A stretch of DNA of 64,000 nucleotides, taken from contig NC_079483.1 in assembly GCF_026230105.1 (NCBI RefSeq), positions 7,867,312 through 7,931,311 of the forward strand, given 5' to 3'. A model generated the notes under the pieces. That model was given only the letters and a program-made list of their open reading frames with translations. It had not been told where the DNA came from and made no database searches. The translations under genes and the position numbers were made by a program. Below, piece after piece: positions 12,516 to 27,500 of this stretch. The DNA comes from Diorhabda sublineata (Eukaryota; Arthropoda; Insecta; Coleoptera; Chrysomelidae). Every line of letters starts with the position of its first letter. Positions within the stretch are counted from its first letter, which is position 1.

Positions 12516-15500
12516 TTTATATAAAAAAATTTTTAAAATCGATTTTTATATAAAATATAAATCAGTTGTATATGAAAACTTGACTTTATTGTTTAAAAAA
12601 AATGCAATCGATTGTAAATAACCAATTTTATAAAAAAATTATATCGATTGTACATAAAATATTCAATACATTCTATATAATCGATTTTCCAAAATAAAAT
12701 TATTAAATCGTATTTATACGACATCGGCATTGATTTCTTATATAAACAATATCAAAATCGATTGTAAATAAACGAATTATATCGATTTTATACGAAAACT
12801 TGAATGTAAACAATGGAATCGATTGTATATAAACAAAGGAATCGATTGTTCACTTACCGCTGTCATCCGGTGACACGTGACTTTCTTCTATACCTCTAAG
12901 GATACTTTGACATATGTCTGATTCTAATGGTATGGGATCATCGGAATCCCTGTTGTAGATGGTAACTGCTATGTGAGCCGGATGAGGTATCGGTAAAGGT
13001 ATCATCATTTTATCGGGAGAATAAGGACGGCTACGTTTCTTCCAGGGCATCCAGAGTGTCGCCCTTCGGTTCGTTCTCAACGAACCCAATACGGCGGAAG
13101 AATCACTAAAAAAAGAAATTTTCCCCAAAAAAAAAAAAAAAAATCCGAATTAAAATAAAAATGTCTAACGAGATATACAAGCTTGAAAAGTAGTTCAAAT
13201 GAACCTCAAAGCGAATAACAAACGTCTTAGAAGATGAATAAGTTTTATAAAGTAGTTCAAATGAACCTTAAAGTGAATAAAAACGGTTTAGAAGATTGAT
13301 GAGTTTTATAAAGTAGTTCAAATAAACCTTAAAGTGAAGAAAAACGTCTTAGAAGACGAATAAGTTTTAAAAAGTATTTCAAATGAACCTTAAAGAGAAT
13401 AATAAGATGAATAAGTTTTTGGAAGTAGTTCAAATAGACCTCGAAACGTAAAATTAGAAATTTCCACATTTTTCACATTTCGCTTCTAGGGTATTTACCA
13501 AAATTATTATAAATTATACAGGGTGATACGCGTGTACTTACTCTGTTTTTTCAGTTTTTCTTTCGGTTGCGGTCGATTTACATCTAGGATTAAATGCGGA
13601 CACGTCGAGGTAGGGAGAATGCACTTGGATGTTTCCTCTAGGGGTGTAAACGTTCCCTAACAGATCCGGACCTCCCGCACCTTCGTAGTAAATAATATAA
13701 AATAAATTAAAACACTGAAAAATTCGAAAAAAAAAAAAAATTTAGACTCACCCAATTGGGCGCATTGAACCATTTCTGTGTAACGACTCAAATCGACTTG
13801 CGAATGCGAATCGAGTCTGAAACTGGTATCGGAATGATCTAGGGGAGTCAAAAAATCCAAACTGAATAATTCGGAATATAAGAGACCGGCCAAACCCGCC
13901 CAATCGCCGGGACTCAGAGCCCTGCTGTCCCAAAATTGGTCTTCCGTACATCCCAACTTTGGTATTATCTGTTTGGGATAGAACCTCTCTAACATGAGGG
14001 CTCCCTGTTGGATTGCGACCTAATAATCAATTGAAAAGGTTAAGATTTACACTGTGATCACTAGTAAAGTATCACGTCATCAAATTTGCACAAAAACGCT
14101 ATGCAAGCACCGATTGAAACCAGAAAAATTATAAATTTGGACAAAAATGTTGTAAAAAATAAAACAATTTATTTTTGGTGCAAATACTGATTTCAGACTA
14201 AAAAAACTATAAAATTTGCACAAAAACGTTTTGCAAGCACCGATTGAAACATGAAAAATGATAAATTTGCACAAAAATGTGAAAAAAAAAACAATTTTTG
14301 GTACAAATACTGACTGTGGGCGAAAAAATTATAAATTTGCGCAAAAAAGTTGTGTTCGAACCTATTTTGGTATAAATAGTGATAATAGTTGCACATAAAG
14401 TACAAAATATGACGTTTTGCACCAAAATACAGGTCGATTACTAACTGTGGATCCGATATTTTCAGTAAATTTTATTCCAATATTCAAAATGGACTTTAAA
14501 ATCCTGGGTATTTATACAAAAAAGACAAATTTGCACAAAAATTTTCAGTCTAAAATTACTTTTGCACAGAAATAATTATGCAAATACAGTTTTTTTGCAA
14601 ATACTTTATTTGCACACACATTTTTAGAGTAAACATACTTTTGCACATAATTAATTATGAATATATGGTTTATTAGCACAAAGTATATTAAATATATTAA
14701 ATGTGGAAATTTGCACAAAAGACGGAAATAAACGTTGTTTTGCACGATAATTTTTAGTATAAAATTACTCTTGCACATAAATAATGATAAAAATATGTTT
14801 TTTTAGCAACAACTAGAGAAAATATAAAAATTTTCACGATACTGTATTTGCACAAAAAATGACGAAAATTTAGTTTAGTAGCAAAAAGTGCAGCAAACGT
14901 GAATAAATGCAGAAAAATCGGAAGTAAGCATTGTTTTTGCACAAAAATGTTTAGTGTGTAAATTCATTTTTGCACGAAAACTTCTTTTTTAGATGTTAGT
15001 CCATTATTGCAATATACATACCTTCAGATCTGGCGTACTTAATTTAACTTTACTCTTAACGGAAACATTGAGTCCAGTCTGCAAATCTCTTCTTCTCTTT
15101 TCCAATTTTTCGTGCAATATGCCCATCAAATCTTGCGCCTCCTTCTCCAAACTTCGATAAGGTCCGTTTTTGGCTAATTGAGTAGAAAAACTACCGAAGC
15201 AAGCTTCGACGAAATGACTAAAATCTTTCTGGGGTTGCAGAATCGTATTTTCGACGAGAGCTTGATAAGCCGCCAATTCGTCCCATTCCATTTTGGCTTC
15301 GAACGCAGCCAACGCTTGTTCCGGACTGATTTGGAAATAGTAATCGGAAGCTAGACCGGGTCCCGCTATTCTTTTCACAGCGAAACTGTCGCTGGCCGGT
15401 ATACGGCCTCGTTTTTTTATCAACATGTGGAAAATTATTGCGTCCCACAGAAGACGTAACCAATAACGTACGAAACCACCTACAGATCAAGAAATTTATG

Positions 15501-18500
15501 AGAAAATGGTGTGGAAAACTGAATTTTTGCACGAAAATGCTGCATCAACGCAATTTTTTTATGCAGCTAGCAGAAAAAAAATTTATATTGAGATATAAAC
15601 AGAAATACTGAGCTTTGAGAACCAGAAAATAAAAGAAACTGGAATGGAAATAAATATGAAGATTATTACACAAAAATGCTGCTCAACGCAATTTTTTTAT
15701 GCAGGTAGCAGAAAAATTTTTTTTTTCATTGTATCTGACACTTGTACCGAGATATAAACAGAAATACCGAGCTTTGAGAACCAGAAAATAAAAGAAACTG
15801 GAATGGAAATATAAATGAAGGTTTTTGCACAAAAATGCTGCATCAACGTAATTTTTTTATGCAGCTAGCAGAAAAAAAAATTTTTTTCATTGTATCTGAC
15901 ACTTGTACCGAGATATAAACAGAAATACCGAGCTTTGAGAACCAGAAAATAAAAGAAACTGGAATGGAAATATAAATGAAGGTTTTTGCACAAAAATGCT
16001 GCATCAACGTAATTTTTTTATGCAGCTAGCAGAAAAAAAAATTTTTTTCATTGTATCTGACACTTGTACCGAGATATAAACAGAAATACCGAGCTTTGAG
16101 AACCAGAAAATAAAAGAAACTGGAATGGAAATATAAATGAAGGTTTTTGCACAAAAATGCTGCATCAACGTAATTTTTTTATGCAGCTAGCAGAAAAAAA
16201 AATTTTTTTCATTGTATCTGACACTTGTACCGAGATATAAACAGAAATACCGAGCTTTGAGAACCAGAAAATAAAAGAAACTGGAATGGAAATATAAATG
16301 AAGGTTTTTGCACAAAAATGCTGCATCAACGTAATTTTTTTATGCAGCTAGCAGAAAAAAAAATTTTTTTCATTGTATCTGACACTTGTACCGAGATATA
16401 AACAGAAATACCGAGCTTTGAGAACCAGAAAATAAAAGAAACTGGAATGGAAATATAAATGAAGGTTTTTGCACAAAAATGCTGCATCAACGTAATTTTT
16501 TTATGCAGCTAGCAGAAAAAAAAATTTTTTTCATTGTATCTGACACTTGTACCGAGATATAAACAGAAATACCGAGCTTTGAGAACCAGAAAATAAAAGA
16601 AACTGGAATGGAAATATAAATGAAGGTTTTTGCACAAAAATGCTGCATCAACGTAATTTTTTTATGCAGCTAGCAGAAAAAAAAATTTTTTTCATTGTAT
16701 CTGACACTTGTACCGAGATATAAACAGAAATACCGAGCTTTGAGAACCAGAAAATAAAAGAAACTGGAATGGAAATAAATATGAAGATTTTTGCACAAAA
16801 ATGCTGCATCAACGCAATTTTTTTATGCAGCTAGCAGAAAAAATTTTTTTTTCATTGTATCTGACACTTGTACCGAGATATAAACAGAAATACCGAGCTT
16901 TGAGAACCAGAAAATAAAAGAAACTGGAATGGAAATATAAATGAAGGTTTTTGCACAAAAATGCTGCATCAACGTAATTTTTTTATGCAGCTAGCAGAAA
17001 AAAAAATTTTTTTCATTGTATCTGACACTTGTACCGAGATATAAACAGAAATACCGAGCTTTGAGAACCAGAAAATAAAAGAAACTGGAATGGAAATAAA
17101 TATGAAGATTTTTGCACAAAAATGCTGCATCAACGCAATTTTTTTATGCAGCTAGCAGAAAAAATTTTTTTTTCATTGTATCTGACACTTGTACCGAGAT
17201 ATAAACAGAAATACCGAGCTTTGAGAACCAGAAAATAAAAGAAACTGGAATGGAAATATAAATGAAGGTTTTTGCACAAAAATGCTGCATCAACGTAATT
17301 TTTTTATGCAGCTAGCAGAAAAAAAAATTTTTTTCATTGTATCTGACACTTGTACCGAGATATAAACAGAAATACCGAGCTTTGAGAACCAGAAAATAAA
17401 GGAAACTGGAATGGAAATATAAATGAAGGTTTTTGCACAAAAATGCTGCATCAACGTAATTTTTTTATGCAGCTAGCAGAAAAAAATTTTTTTTCATTGT
17501 ATCTGACACTTGTGCCGAGATATAAACAGAAATACCGAGCTTTGAGAACCAGAAAATAAAAGAAACTGGAATGGAAATAAATATGAAGATTTTTGCACAA
17601 AAATGCTGCATCAACGCAATTTTTTTATGCAGCTAGCAGAAAAAAAAATTTTTTCATTGTATCTGACACTTGTGCCGAGATATAAACAGAAATACCGAGC
17701 TTTGAGAACCAGAAAATAAAAGAAACTGGAATGGAAATAAATATGAAGATTTTTGCACAAAAATGCTGCATCAACGCAATTTTTTTATGCAGCTAGCAGA
17801 AAAAAAAATTTTTTTCATTGTATCTGACACTTGTACCGAGATATAAACAGAAATACCGAGCTTTGAGAACCAGAAAATAAAGGAAACTGGAATGGAAATA
17901 TAAATGAAGGTTTTTGCACAAAAATGCTGCATCAACGTAATTTTTTTATGCAGCTAGCAGAAAAAAATTTTTTTTCATTGTATCTGACACTTGTGCCGAG
18001 ATATAAACAGAAATACCGAGCTTTGAGAACCAGAAAATAAAAGAAACTGGAATGGAAATAAATATGAAGATTTTTGCACAAAAATGCTGCATCAACGCAA
18101 TTTTTTTATGCAGCTAGCAGAAAAAAATTTTTTTTCATTGTATCTGACACTTGTACCGAGATATAAACAGAAATACCGAGCTTTGAGAACCAGAAAATAA
18201 AAGAAACTGGAATGGAAATAAATATGAAGATTTTTGCACAAAAATGCTGCATCAACGCAATTTTTTTATGCAGCTAGCAGAAAAAAAAATTTTTTCATTG
18301 TACCTGACACTTGTGCCGAGATATAAACAGAAATACCGAGCTTTGAGAACCAGAAAATAAAAGAAACTGGAATGGAAATAAATATGAAGATTTTTGCACA
18401 AAAATGCTGCATCAACGCAATTTTTTTTTGCAGCTAGCAGAAAAAAAAATTTTTTTCATTGTATCTGACACTTGTACCGAGATATAAACAGAAATACCGA

Positions 18501-21500
18501 GCTTTGAGAACCAGAAAATAAAAGAAACTGGAATGGAAATAAATATGAAGATTTTTGCACAAAAATGCTGCATCAACGCAATTTTTTTATGCAGCTAGCA
18601 GAAAAAATTTTTTTTTCATTGTATCTGACACTTGTACCGAGATATAAACAGAAATACTGAGCTTTGAGAACCAGAAAATAAAACTAGAATGGAAATAAAT
18701 ATGGAGATTTTTGCACAAAAATGCTGCACCAACGTAATTTTTTTTTGCAGCTAGCAGAAAAAAATTTTTTTTCATTGTATCTGACACTTGTACCGAGATA
18801 TAAACAGAAATACTGAGCTTTGAGAACCAGAAAATAAAACTAGAATGGAAATAAATATGGAGATTTTTGCACAAAAATGCTGCATCAACGTAATTTTTTT
18901 TTGCAGCTAGCAGAAAAAAATTTTTTTTCATTGTATCTGACACTTGTACCGAGATATAAACAGAAATACTGAGCTTTGAGAACCAGAAAATAAAACTAGA
19001 ATGGAAATAAATATGGAGATTTTTGCACAAAAATGCTGCATCAACGTAATTTTTTTTGCAGCTAGCAGAAAAAAATTTTTTTTCATTGTATCTGACACTT
19101 GTACCGAGATATAAACAGAAATACTGAGCTTTGAGAACCAGAAAATAAAACTAGAATGGAAATAAATATGGAGATTTTTGCACAAAAATGCTGCATCAAC
19201 ATAATTTTTTTGCAGCTAGCAGAAAAAAAAATTTGTATCGAGATATAAACAGAAATACTGAGCTTTGAGAACCAGAAACTAAAAGAAAATGGAATGGAAA
19301 TAAATATGAAGATTTTTGCACAAAAATGCAGAATTATTGCATTTTTCTTTCTGCAGACAGTTTAGATAAAACGCAATTTTCGTTATTATTTTCATTTTTA
19401 TTGAGATAATGACAAAAATTTGATTATAAAAATAGAAATATGTATAATTAAAAAAAGAAATTGAAACACTTGTACAAAAATGCAGCATTACTGCACATTT
19501 ACTGCACAGATAAAATTAAAATGAAGAAATTTTTGTTTCTATTGATATTTCAATGGAAATATCGACCAAGTACTGATAAAAAGTGAAAATCTAATAAATA
19601 GAAGAACTCATTTTTGCACAAAAAACAGCGTCCAGATTCACTTTTGCACAAAAATTACAAGAATATATAAATATTTTCACCAAACTTATAAATAATTAAT
19701 AAAATTTAATAAATATTGAAATATAAAAATGAGGTTTTCAAATTTTTTGGAAATTCAAGAAGAAAAACTAATTTCGACTTAAATTAGGATGAAATTTATT
19801 TAAAATCGACTTACCGGCTAAAATAACGAGCGAAATCATCGGACAGATGAACGCCGCTACAACCAAGGCGATTAAGGGTTGGACGCAACCCTGTATAAAT
19901 ATGTTCCATAAGACAGCCTCGAATATAACGAAAAATCTGTTCCTCTTCAATTCCGGACTGTCCAGATCGTAAATTAGACAATTAGTAATTTGTACCACCA
20001 ACGTCAGACACGGCATCCAAACGACCGAAGTCACGGCAACAAAAAAACTCGCAAAAGTCACCAAAAAACAAACAACGGGAAACACCAAAACGATCAACAA
20101 CGTTCCAAACAATCTGAAATTATGATAAAATTGAAAAAAAAATACCGAAATAATGGCGAAAACCAGAAAATTAAAAAAAAAACAAAAAACTATCAAAAAA
20201 TGACAACAAAATACCAAAAAATTGAAAAAAATAAACTCTAAAAAAAAGATAAAGTCCAAGAAATTAAAAACCATACCAAAAAAACAATAGAAAAAATTGA
20301 TAAAATCACCAAAAAAGCATCAGTAAATAAGGAAATAGAAAAAAATTGAAAAAACAAGAGAAATACCAAAAAATTTTAATGAAAAAATAAAAAACGATAT
20401 TAAAAAATTAATAAAACCACCAAAAAAGTGGCAAAAAAACCAAAAAATTCTGAAAAAATGACAAAACAATAGCAAGAAATAGAAGAATTTGAAAAATTGA
20501 GAAAAACATCAAAAGGGTACCAGAAAATAGCAAAAAAACAAAATAAAAAAATTCTGAAAAAATAGCGAAAAGATTATAAAAAAGTATAAAACATAGAAAA
20601 AATGAAAAGCAAGAATAAACAACCACAAAATTCTTCAACTATTGTGTAAAATAAAGAAACGCCAAATATACTTGAAAAAACAATAAAATATCGTAAAAAA
20701 TACAAAAAAAAAAGGTAAAAAAATACAAAAGATACAAAAATACGTAAAAAACTACCGATTAAATTTTAAAGAATACCAGAAAATGAAAAAATACTACAAA
20801 AAAAAGGTTACCAAAAAATTTAGATAATACCAAAATATACCCAAAATGATAAAAAAAATTTTAAACATTAATAAATAAAGTAATACTAAAAAATTCGAAA
20901 TAAAAAAATAATAAAATACCAAAATATAAGAGCATACCAAAAAAATAACCAAAAGAATGAAAAAATGTCAAAATTTTTTAAAAAAATATTGAAGACTGAA
21001 AAAGTAGTACAAAAAATAATAAAGGTGCCTAAAAATATCAAAACACATAAAAATAGCAAGAAAAATACAAAAAATAAAAAAAAATAGAAAAAATACCAAA
21101 AATTGTTCAAAAAAAAAACTCACCCTTTGATAAAATAATTCCAAATCCTATTCAAATGCCTAGTGAGTCCTTTCCCAATAAAACCGGTATCGGGTTTGGT
21201 TTCAAAATGGGTCCTCGATTTGGAAATGTGCCTCCACAGATTCAACAATCTCGACATTAGGGTCGGCGTCAAGCTGCTCTTTCTAGGAAAAAGTGTCCCG
21301 TTGATTTGGGACAATTCCAGATCGGCCATGAACGGTTCCAAACAGAACAACGCCCTCAAACCGACTGGGCTGCACCAAGGTAGGACGACGCCGAAAAAGA
21401 ACATCGCGTTCCATGTCCAGCACCAAGTGCGGTGGAAATAATTGAAGATCCTCCAAAGGGGCCAGCGCGTCGTCGTCGTCCGGATCGTTTCTTTTTCGAC

Positions 21501-24500
21501 CAAAAACACCTGGAACATAATCAGATCGAGGTGGAATTGTCGGTTTTAAGTTAACGGTCCAATCACACCTACCGGTTGACTCGGATCCGATCTCGGGGTG
21601 GTGATGCTGGTCGCCTGTTTGCTCAGGACCGTCGGTACGATTTCGGATTGCCCTTGGAAATTTCGTCGGACCACCCAATTTTTCGGTAACCATATTTGGG
21701 TCGGCCACAAAAAGTTCCTCGTCGGTATTTTGTCTTTGCGCAGTTCTCTGAGCAAAGCCGGTTCGCGTTCTTTCATAAAAGTCAAATCTCTGAAAGAGAT
21801 TTTGCACGAAAATATTGTTATTTGCACAAAAATTTCAATTTTATGCTGACTTTTGCGCGGAAAATGAAGAAATTTTCATTAAAAAAATGGAAGGTGCAAT
21901 TTTTTGCACAGAAAATAATAACCAAACATCGAAAATACTGAATAGATTGATGCTTTTGCACGAGAAAATTGTTATTTGCACAAAAATTTCAATTTCATGC
22001 TGACTTTTGCGCGGAAAATGAAGAAATTTTCATTAAAAAAATGGAAGGTGCAATTTTTTGCACAGAATAACCAAACATCGAAAATACTGAATAGATTGAT
22101 GCTTTTGCACGAGAAAATTGTTATTTGCACAAAAATTTCAATTTCATGCTGACTTTTGCGCGGAAAATGAAGAAATTTTCATTAAAAAAATGGAAGGTGC
22201 AATTTTTTGCAAAGAAAATAATAACCAAACATCGAAAATACTGAATAGATTGATGCTTTTGCACGAGAAAATTGTTATTTGCACAAAAATTTCAATTTCA
22301 TGCTGACTTTTGCGCGGAAAATGAAGAAATTTTCATTAAAAAAATGGAAGGTGCAATTTTTTGCAAAGAAAATAATAACCAAACATCGAAAATACTGAAT
22401 AGATTGATGCTTTTGCACGAGAAAATTGTTATTTGCACAAAAATTTCAATTTCATGCTGACTTTTGCGCGGAAAATGAAGAAATTTTCATTAAAAAAATG
22501 GAAGGTGCAATTTTTTGCACAGAAAATAATAACCAAACATCGAAAATACTGAATAGATTGATGCTTTTGCACGAGAAAATTGTTATTTGCACAAAAATTT
22601 CAATTTCATGCTGACTTTTGCGCGGAAAATGAAGAAATTTTCATTAAAAAAATGGAAGGTGCAATTTTTTGCACAGAAAATAATAACCAAACATCGAAAA
22701 TACTGAATAGATTGATGCTTTTGCACGAGAAAATTGTTATTTGCACAAAAATTTCAATTTCATGCTGACTTTTGCGCGGAAAATGAAGAAATTTTCATTA
22801 AAAAAATGGAAGGTGCAATTTTTTGCAAAGAAAATAATAACCAAACATCGAAAATACTGAATAGATTGATGCTTTTGCACGAGAAAATTGTTATTTGCAC
22901 AAAAATTTCAATTTCATGCTGACTTTTGCGCGGAAAATGAAGAAATTTTCATTAAAAAAATGGAAGGTGCAATTTTTTGCAAAGAAAATAATAACCAAAC
23001 ATCGAAAATACTGAATAGATTGATGCTTTTGCACGAGAAAATTGTTATTTGCACAAAAATTTCAATTTCATGCTGACTTTTGCGCGGAAAATGAAGAAAT
23101 TTTCATTAAAAAAATGGAAGGTGCAATTTTTTGCAAAGAAAATAATAACCAAACATCGAAAATACTGAATAGATTGATGCTTTTGCACGACAAAATTGTT
23201 ATTTGCACAAAAATTTAAATTTTATGCTGACTTTGGCGCGGAAAATGAGGAAATTTTCATAAAAAATTGGGTTGTGCAGTTTTGTCCACAGAAAATAATT
23301 TCGAATAATAAACTAAAATATTGAGCAGATTGATGTTTTGCACGGAAAAATAGTTATTTGGACAAAAGTTTCAACTTTATGCCGACTTTTGCAGGGAAAA
23401 TAATAAACAAACATCGAAAATACTGAACAGATTAATGCTTTTGCACGACAAAATTGTTATTTGCACAAAAATTTCAATTTCATACTGACTGATACAGGAA
23501 TACTGCAAATTTGACAAAAGCGTGAATAAACTGATTATTTACACAGAAAATTACGATTAACACAGATTTTTGCACTGAAAGATTCACAAGAAAAGAAGAT
23601 GTGCTGTTTTTTGCACAGAAAAATTTGAAATTAAATTACTAGGAAAATGTAGAATTTTTCCCAAAAAAATGAAATGTGACGTTTTTTGCACTGAAAATGG
23701 AGTTATTTTAACAGAGAAATACTAGAAGTTTCGAATAAAAAATACTAAATATTTGCACAAAAATATTGTAATTTTTACCAAATAATGAAACATGCCAATT
23801 TTTTACACAAAAAATTCTCAATAGAAAAATAAACAATGCTTGTAAAGTTTTTGCACAAAAATGTTAAATATTCATTTAAAAAAAATGGAAGATAATTATT
23901 TTTTGCACAAAAATTTGATTAGACTGAAATTTTCACAAAAAATTACAGAATTTAGATTTTAAGTTAAAAAATATAGCAGTTTGCACAAATTTTTAAAAAA
24001 ATAACTTCTGCGCAAAAATACTATAAAAAAGAAACAAATCTGCTCGAAAATTTGGATAGACTGAATTTTGAACACAAGATTACGGCATTATCATTGAAAA
24101 ATGATGATTTTAAGTTAAAAATATTGAAATTCACAAAAATTTTTATACAATTAACTTTTGCACAAAAATACAATAAACAAACAACCAAAACTGCACAAAA
24201 ATCTGAACAGATTGAATTTATACTAGAAAGTTACGAAATATTCGTGATAAAAATGAAACATGATAATTTTTGTACAAAAATTTGAAAAGACTGAATTTTG
24301 CACAAAAAAAATTGCGCGAAATTTTCACAAAAAGAAAAATCTTGTTGATTTTTTATCAAATAATATTGCAATTTGCACAAATATAATCAACTTTAGCACA
24401 AGAATATAACAAAAAAAAAACAAATTTGCACAAAAATATAAAATACAAACGAAAAAAATTCAAAGGCATTTATACCGACCTATTTAGAAAATAGACGGTC

Positions 24501-27500
24501 TGGACGAGCCTTTGGGAATTACAAAGCATCAGAGCCTCTTCGTGGGCGCTCCACTGATTCTCCAAACTAAATTTACTCTCCGCCGCTCCTAGTTTGGCCC
24601 TCAACCACGGTCCGATCCTCGACAAAACCGGATGGGCGTTACACAATCGAACTTTCACTTCCTCTTGGGATTTGTTCAAACGATGTTGGACGTTCTCGAC
24701 GGCTCGATGCATCAGAACCACACTCTGAGCTTGTTGCACCAACAATTGACCAAAATCTTCTCCAAGAGCCATGATATCGGGGTGAGACAGGATGCTGTTG
24801 TACACCCTTTGGAGGTATTCCTTCATCACGGCCTCGTTTACCTCCTGAAAGTGGATATTAAATCAAAACTTATAAGGAGAGGTGATGGGGGATGAGTATT
24901 TAGAGTAGATAGAGAGGTACCTTTTCGATATCCTCGTCTGGCATTTTTTGAGTCCTCAATTCTGCTATCAGTCTTTCTCTAAAATGTAGAAACCACCCTC
25001 TAGTTTCTCTTTCTAATATGGAAACTAATATCGGGAGTAGTTTTCTCATTAGGGATCTGTCCCATAGTCTCAAATCTAACTCGGAACCTGAGGGCGTTAG
25101 GAATTTGTAGGGGACCGAAACGGGCGGTTGGGAACATTCTCTTGTAACTTCGAATTTTTCCGTCGCGGCCCTTCGCAGCTGTTTACGGATAAATGAACAC
25201 AACACTTCGAGGGAATCTTCGTTTTCGGGCTGACAATCGGACAAAAAAATTATTTTTGAGATTTTCAAACTGCCGAATGGGGTGGTTTTTGCACAGATTT
25301 TCGTGTAAAAAATCCAGATTTGCAATAAAATGCTGATGTTTGCACGAGAATTTTAAATTCTGGGTTTTTGCACAAAAAAAACCCGCTCAAACGATTATGT
25401 TTACATAAAATTTTGACTTTTTGCACAAAAACATTGATCAAACGTTGATATTTACACGAAAATTTGTTATTATGTGTTTTTGCACATAAATATGCATAGA
25501 AAAATTCACTAAAACGCTGATATTCGCACCAAAGTCTAGCTTTGTGCACAAAAAATCAATAAAACGTTGATATTTGGTCGAATAATCGAAATATTGATTT
25601 TTTGCACAAAAAACTTGATATTTTCTCGAAAATTCAAATTAGGGACTATTACCACAAAAAAATTATTAAAACTTTGATAGTTTGTAATAAACCCAAATAT
25701 TGATTTATTGCACAGAACCATGCATAGAAATTTTCTTGTGAACGATTATATGTGCTCGAAAATTAAAAATTTCTACTTTTATGCACGGAAATTTCGACAA
25801 AAACAAAGATTTTGAATACCAAATTCAAATAACTACTGATATTTGCACAAAATTCATGAATAAACACTGACTTTTTGCACAAAAATGACGATTTATGTTT
25901 ATTTTTACCACAATAGCAAAAGAAAAACTGATTTTGCACAAAAATTTCGACAAAAACAAAGATTTTTAGTATCAAATTCAAATAACTGCTGATATTTGCA
26001 CAAAAGCTAAGAATTAACAGTGACTTGCACAAAAATGACGATTTATGTTTATTTTTACCACAATAGCAAAAGAAAAACTGATTTTGCACAAAAATTTCGA
26101 TAAAAACAAAGATTTTGAATACCAAATTCAAATAACTACTGATATTTGCACAAAATTCATGAATAAACACTGACTTTTTGCACAAAAATGACGATTTATG
26201 TTTATTTTTACCACAGTAGCAAAAGAAAAACTGATTTTGCACAAAAATTTCGACAAAAACAAAGATTTTTAATATCAAATTCAAATAACTGCTGATATTT
26301 GCACAAAATTCATGAATAAACACCGACTTTTGCACAAAAATGACGAATTATGTTTATTTTCACAAAATAATAAAATGCTGAAACGAAATACTGAAATTAT
26401 ATGAAATAATTCAACTAAATACTAACTTTTAACAAACAGAAATTGCTTTTTTAAAAAATACGAGGTTATAGAGAAAATACCAAGTTTTTCACAAAAAATT
26501 GCAATTTTGGCGAACATAATGAGTAAAATATGAAATTATTACAAAAAAAAACACCAAAAATCTAATCATTATTAACCAAAAAGTGACTTTTTCAAAAAAA
26601 CCCAAACAAACAGTATCTTTTCAAGGAAATATCCAATATAAATCGGCAAAACAAAAACATTTAACTTACTAAAAACTCACCCTACACACTAATTCGGCAA
26701 CAAGATATTTATTTCTCTCTTCTCTAAGTTTAGCATCTAAATTGTGAGCTTGAAGACTGGGTATCCCTATAAGAACATCCAGAATTCGAAGGAATCCCGC
26801 CAACAAGGCACTAGCTGCTCGAGAAACGCTAAAGAAATGAGACACTAGCCTTCCTTTGGCAGTCACAACGATGAACCTAACAGCTAAAGCTAAATCGTTC
26901 AATAGCGAATCGTTACTATTCAACAATCCCTTCTGTAAAAATTGAGATAGTTTCCATTTGTGTTTTTGTCCGGGAAAATTCAACGATTCCACTTCGAAAA
27001 CACTGAAAAAGTTCAATAAACAAAAACATTTACTACAAGAACGATATCGTCCATTAGGTTAATGCACAAACAGTAAAACTTGCACAGATTTTTCACACTA
27101 AAAACATCGTTGTAAAGCAAAACTATACAAAAATCAAACACAAAACAAAATTGATTATTATTAAATCGATTAAATTAAAAAAATAAATAATTTATATCTT
27201 GTTTTGTTTTTGCTGCTTTTATCGCAAATATAAAAACACATAACCTATACGATAGATGATTCACGATAATGTCTTTTGTTCTGGCTAAGTTGACGAGGTC
27301 ACTGGTTATATCAAATTAATCATATATGAAATTAATAAGTAATAATGAAGTCATGAATCAGACGATATATGGTACTCGCGAGAAATGGGTAAATGTCAAA
27401 ATATTGACGTTTCCGAATGTCAATTATTTGTTCGAAGTTGGATATTGTTTTGAGGTATATTATTATCGCAAAAAATATGGAATTCAATTATTTAAAATGA

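Noticed and set aside
18587..19185. Minus-strand open frames of 147 and 85 codons with repeated MCKNLHIYFH segments
   Set aside because: They lie wholly in the 161 bp satellite, consist of its translation, and have no support outside the array.
19768..20274. 168-codon minus frame resembling a membrane protein
   Set aside because: Only 20113-19815 is coding (exon 10 of the large gene); the ends are read-through into T-rich intron beyond clear splice sites.
21815..23076. Repeated 62-codon plus-strand frames, one per 154 bp
   Set aside because: Produced by the tandem unit. 154 is not a multiple of three, so each frame ends in the next unit; no repeat-protein gene.
25763..26335. 190-codon minus-strand frame, hydrophobic and repetitive
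   Set aside because: The ~152 bp tandem unit happens to lack stops in this frame; composition is Phe/Lys/Ser-rich AT translation with no gene signals.
14050..26345. Regularly spaced direct repeats considered as a CRISPR-like array
   Set aside because: Units are contiguous satellites with diverging copies, without unique spacers or cas genes, in an intron-containing animal genome.
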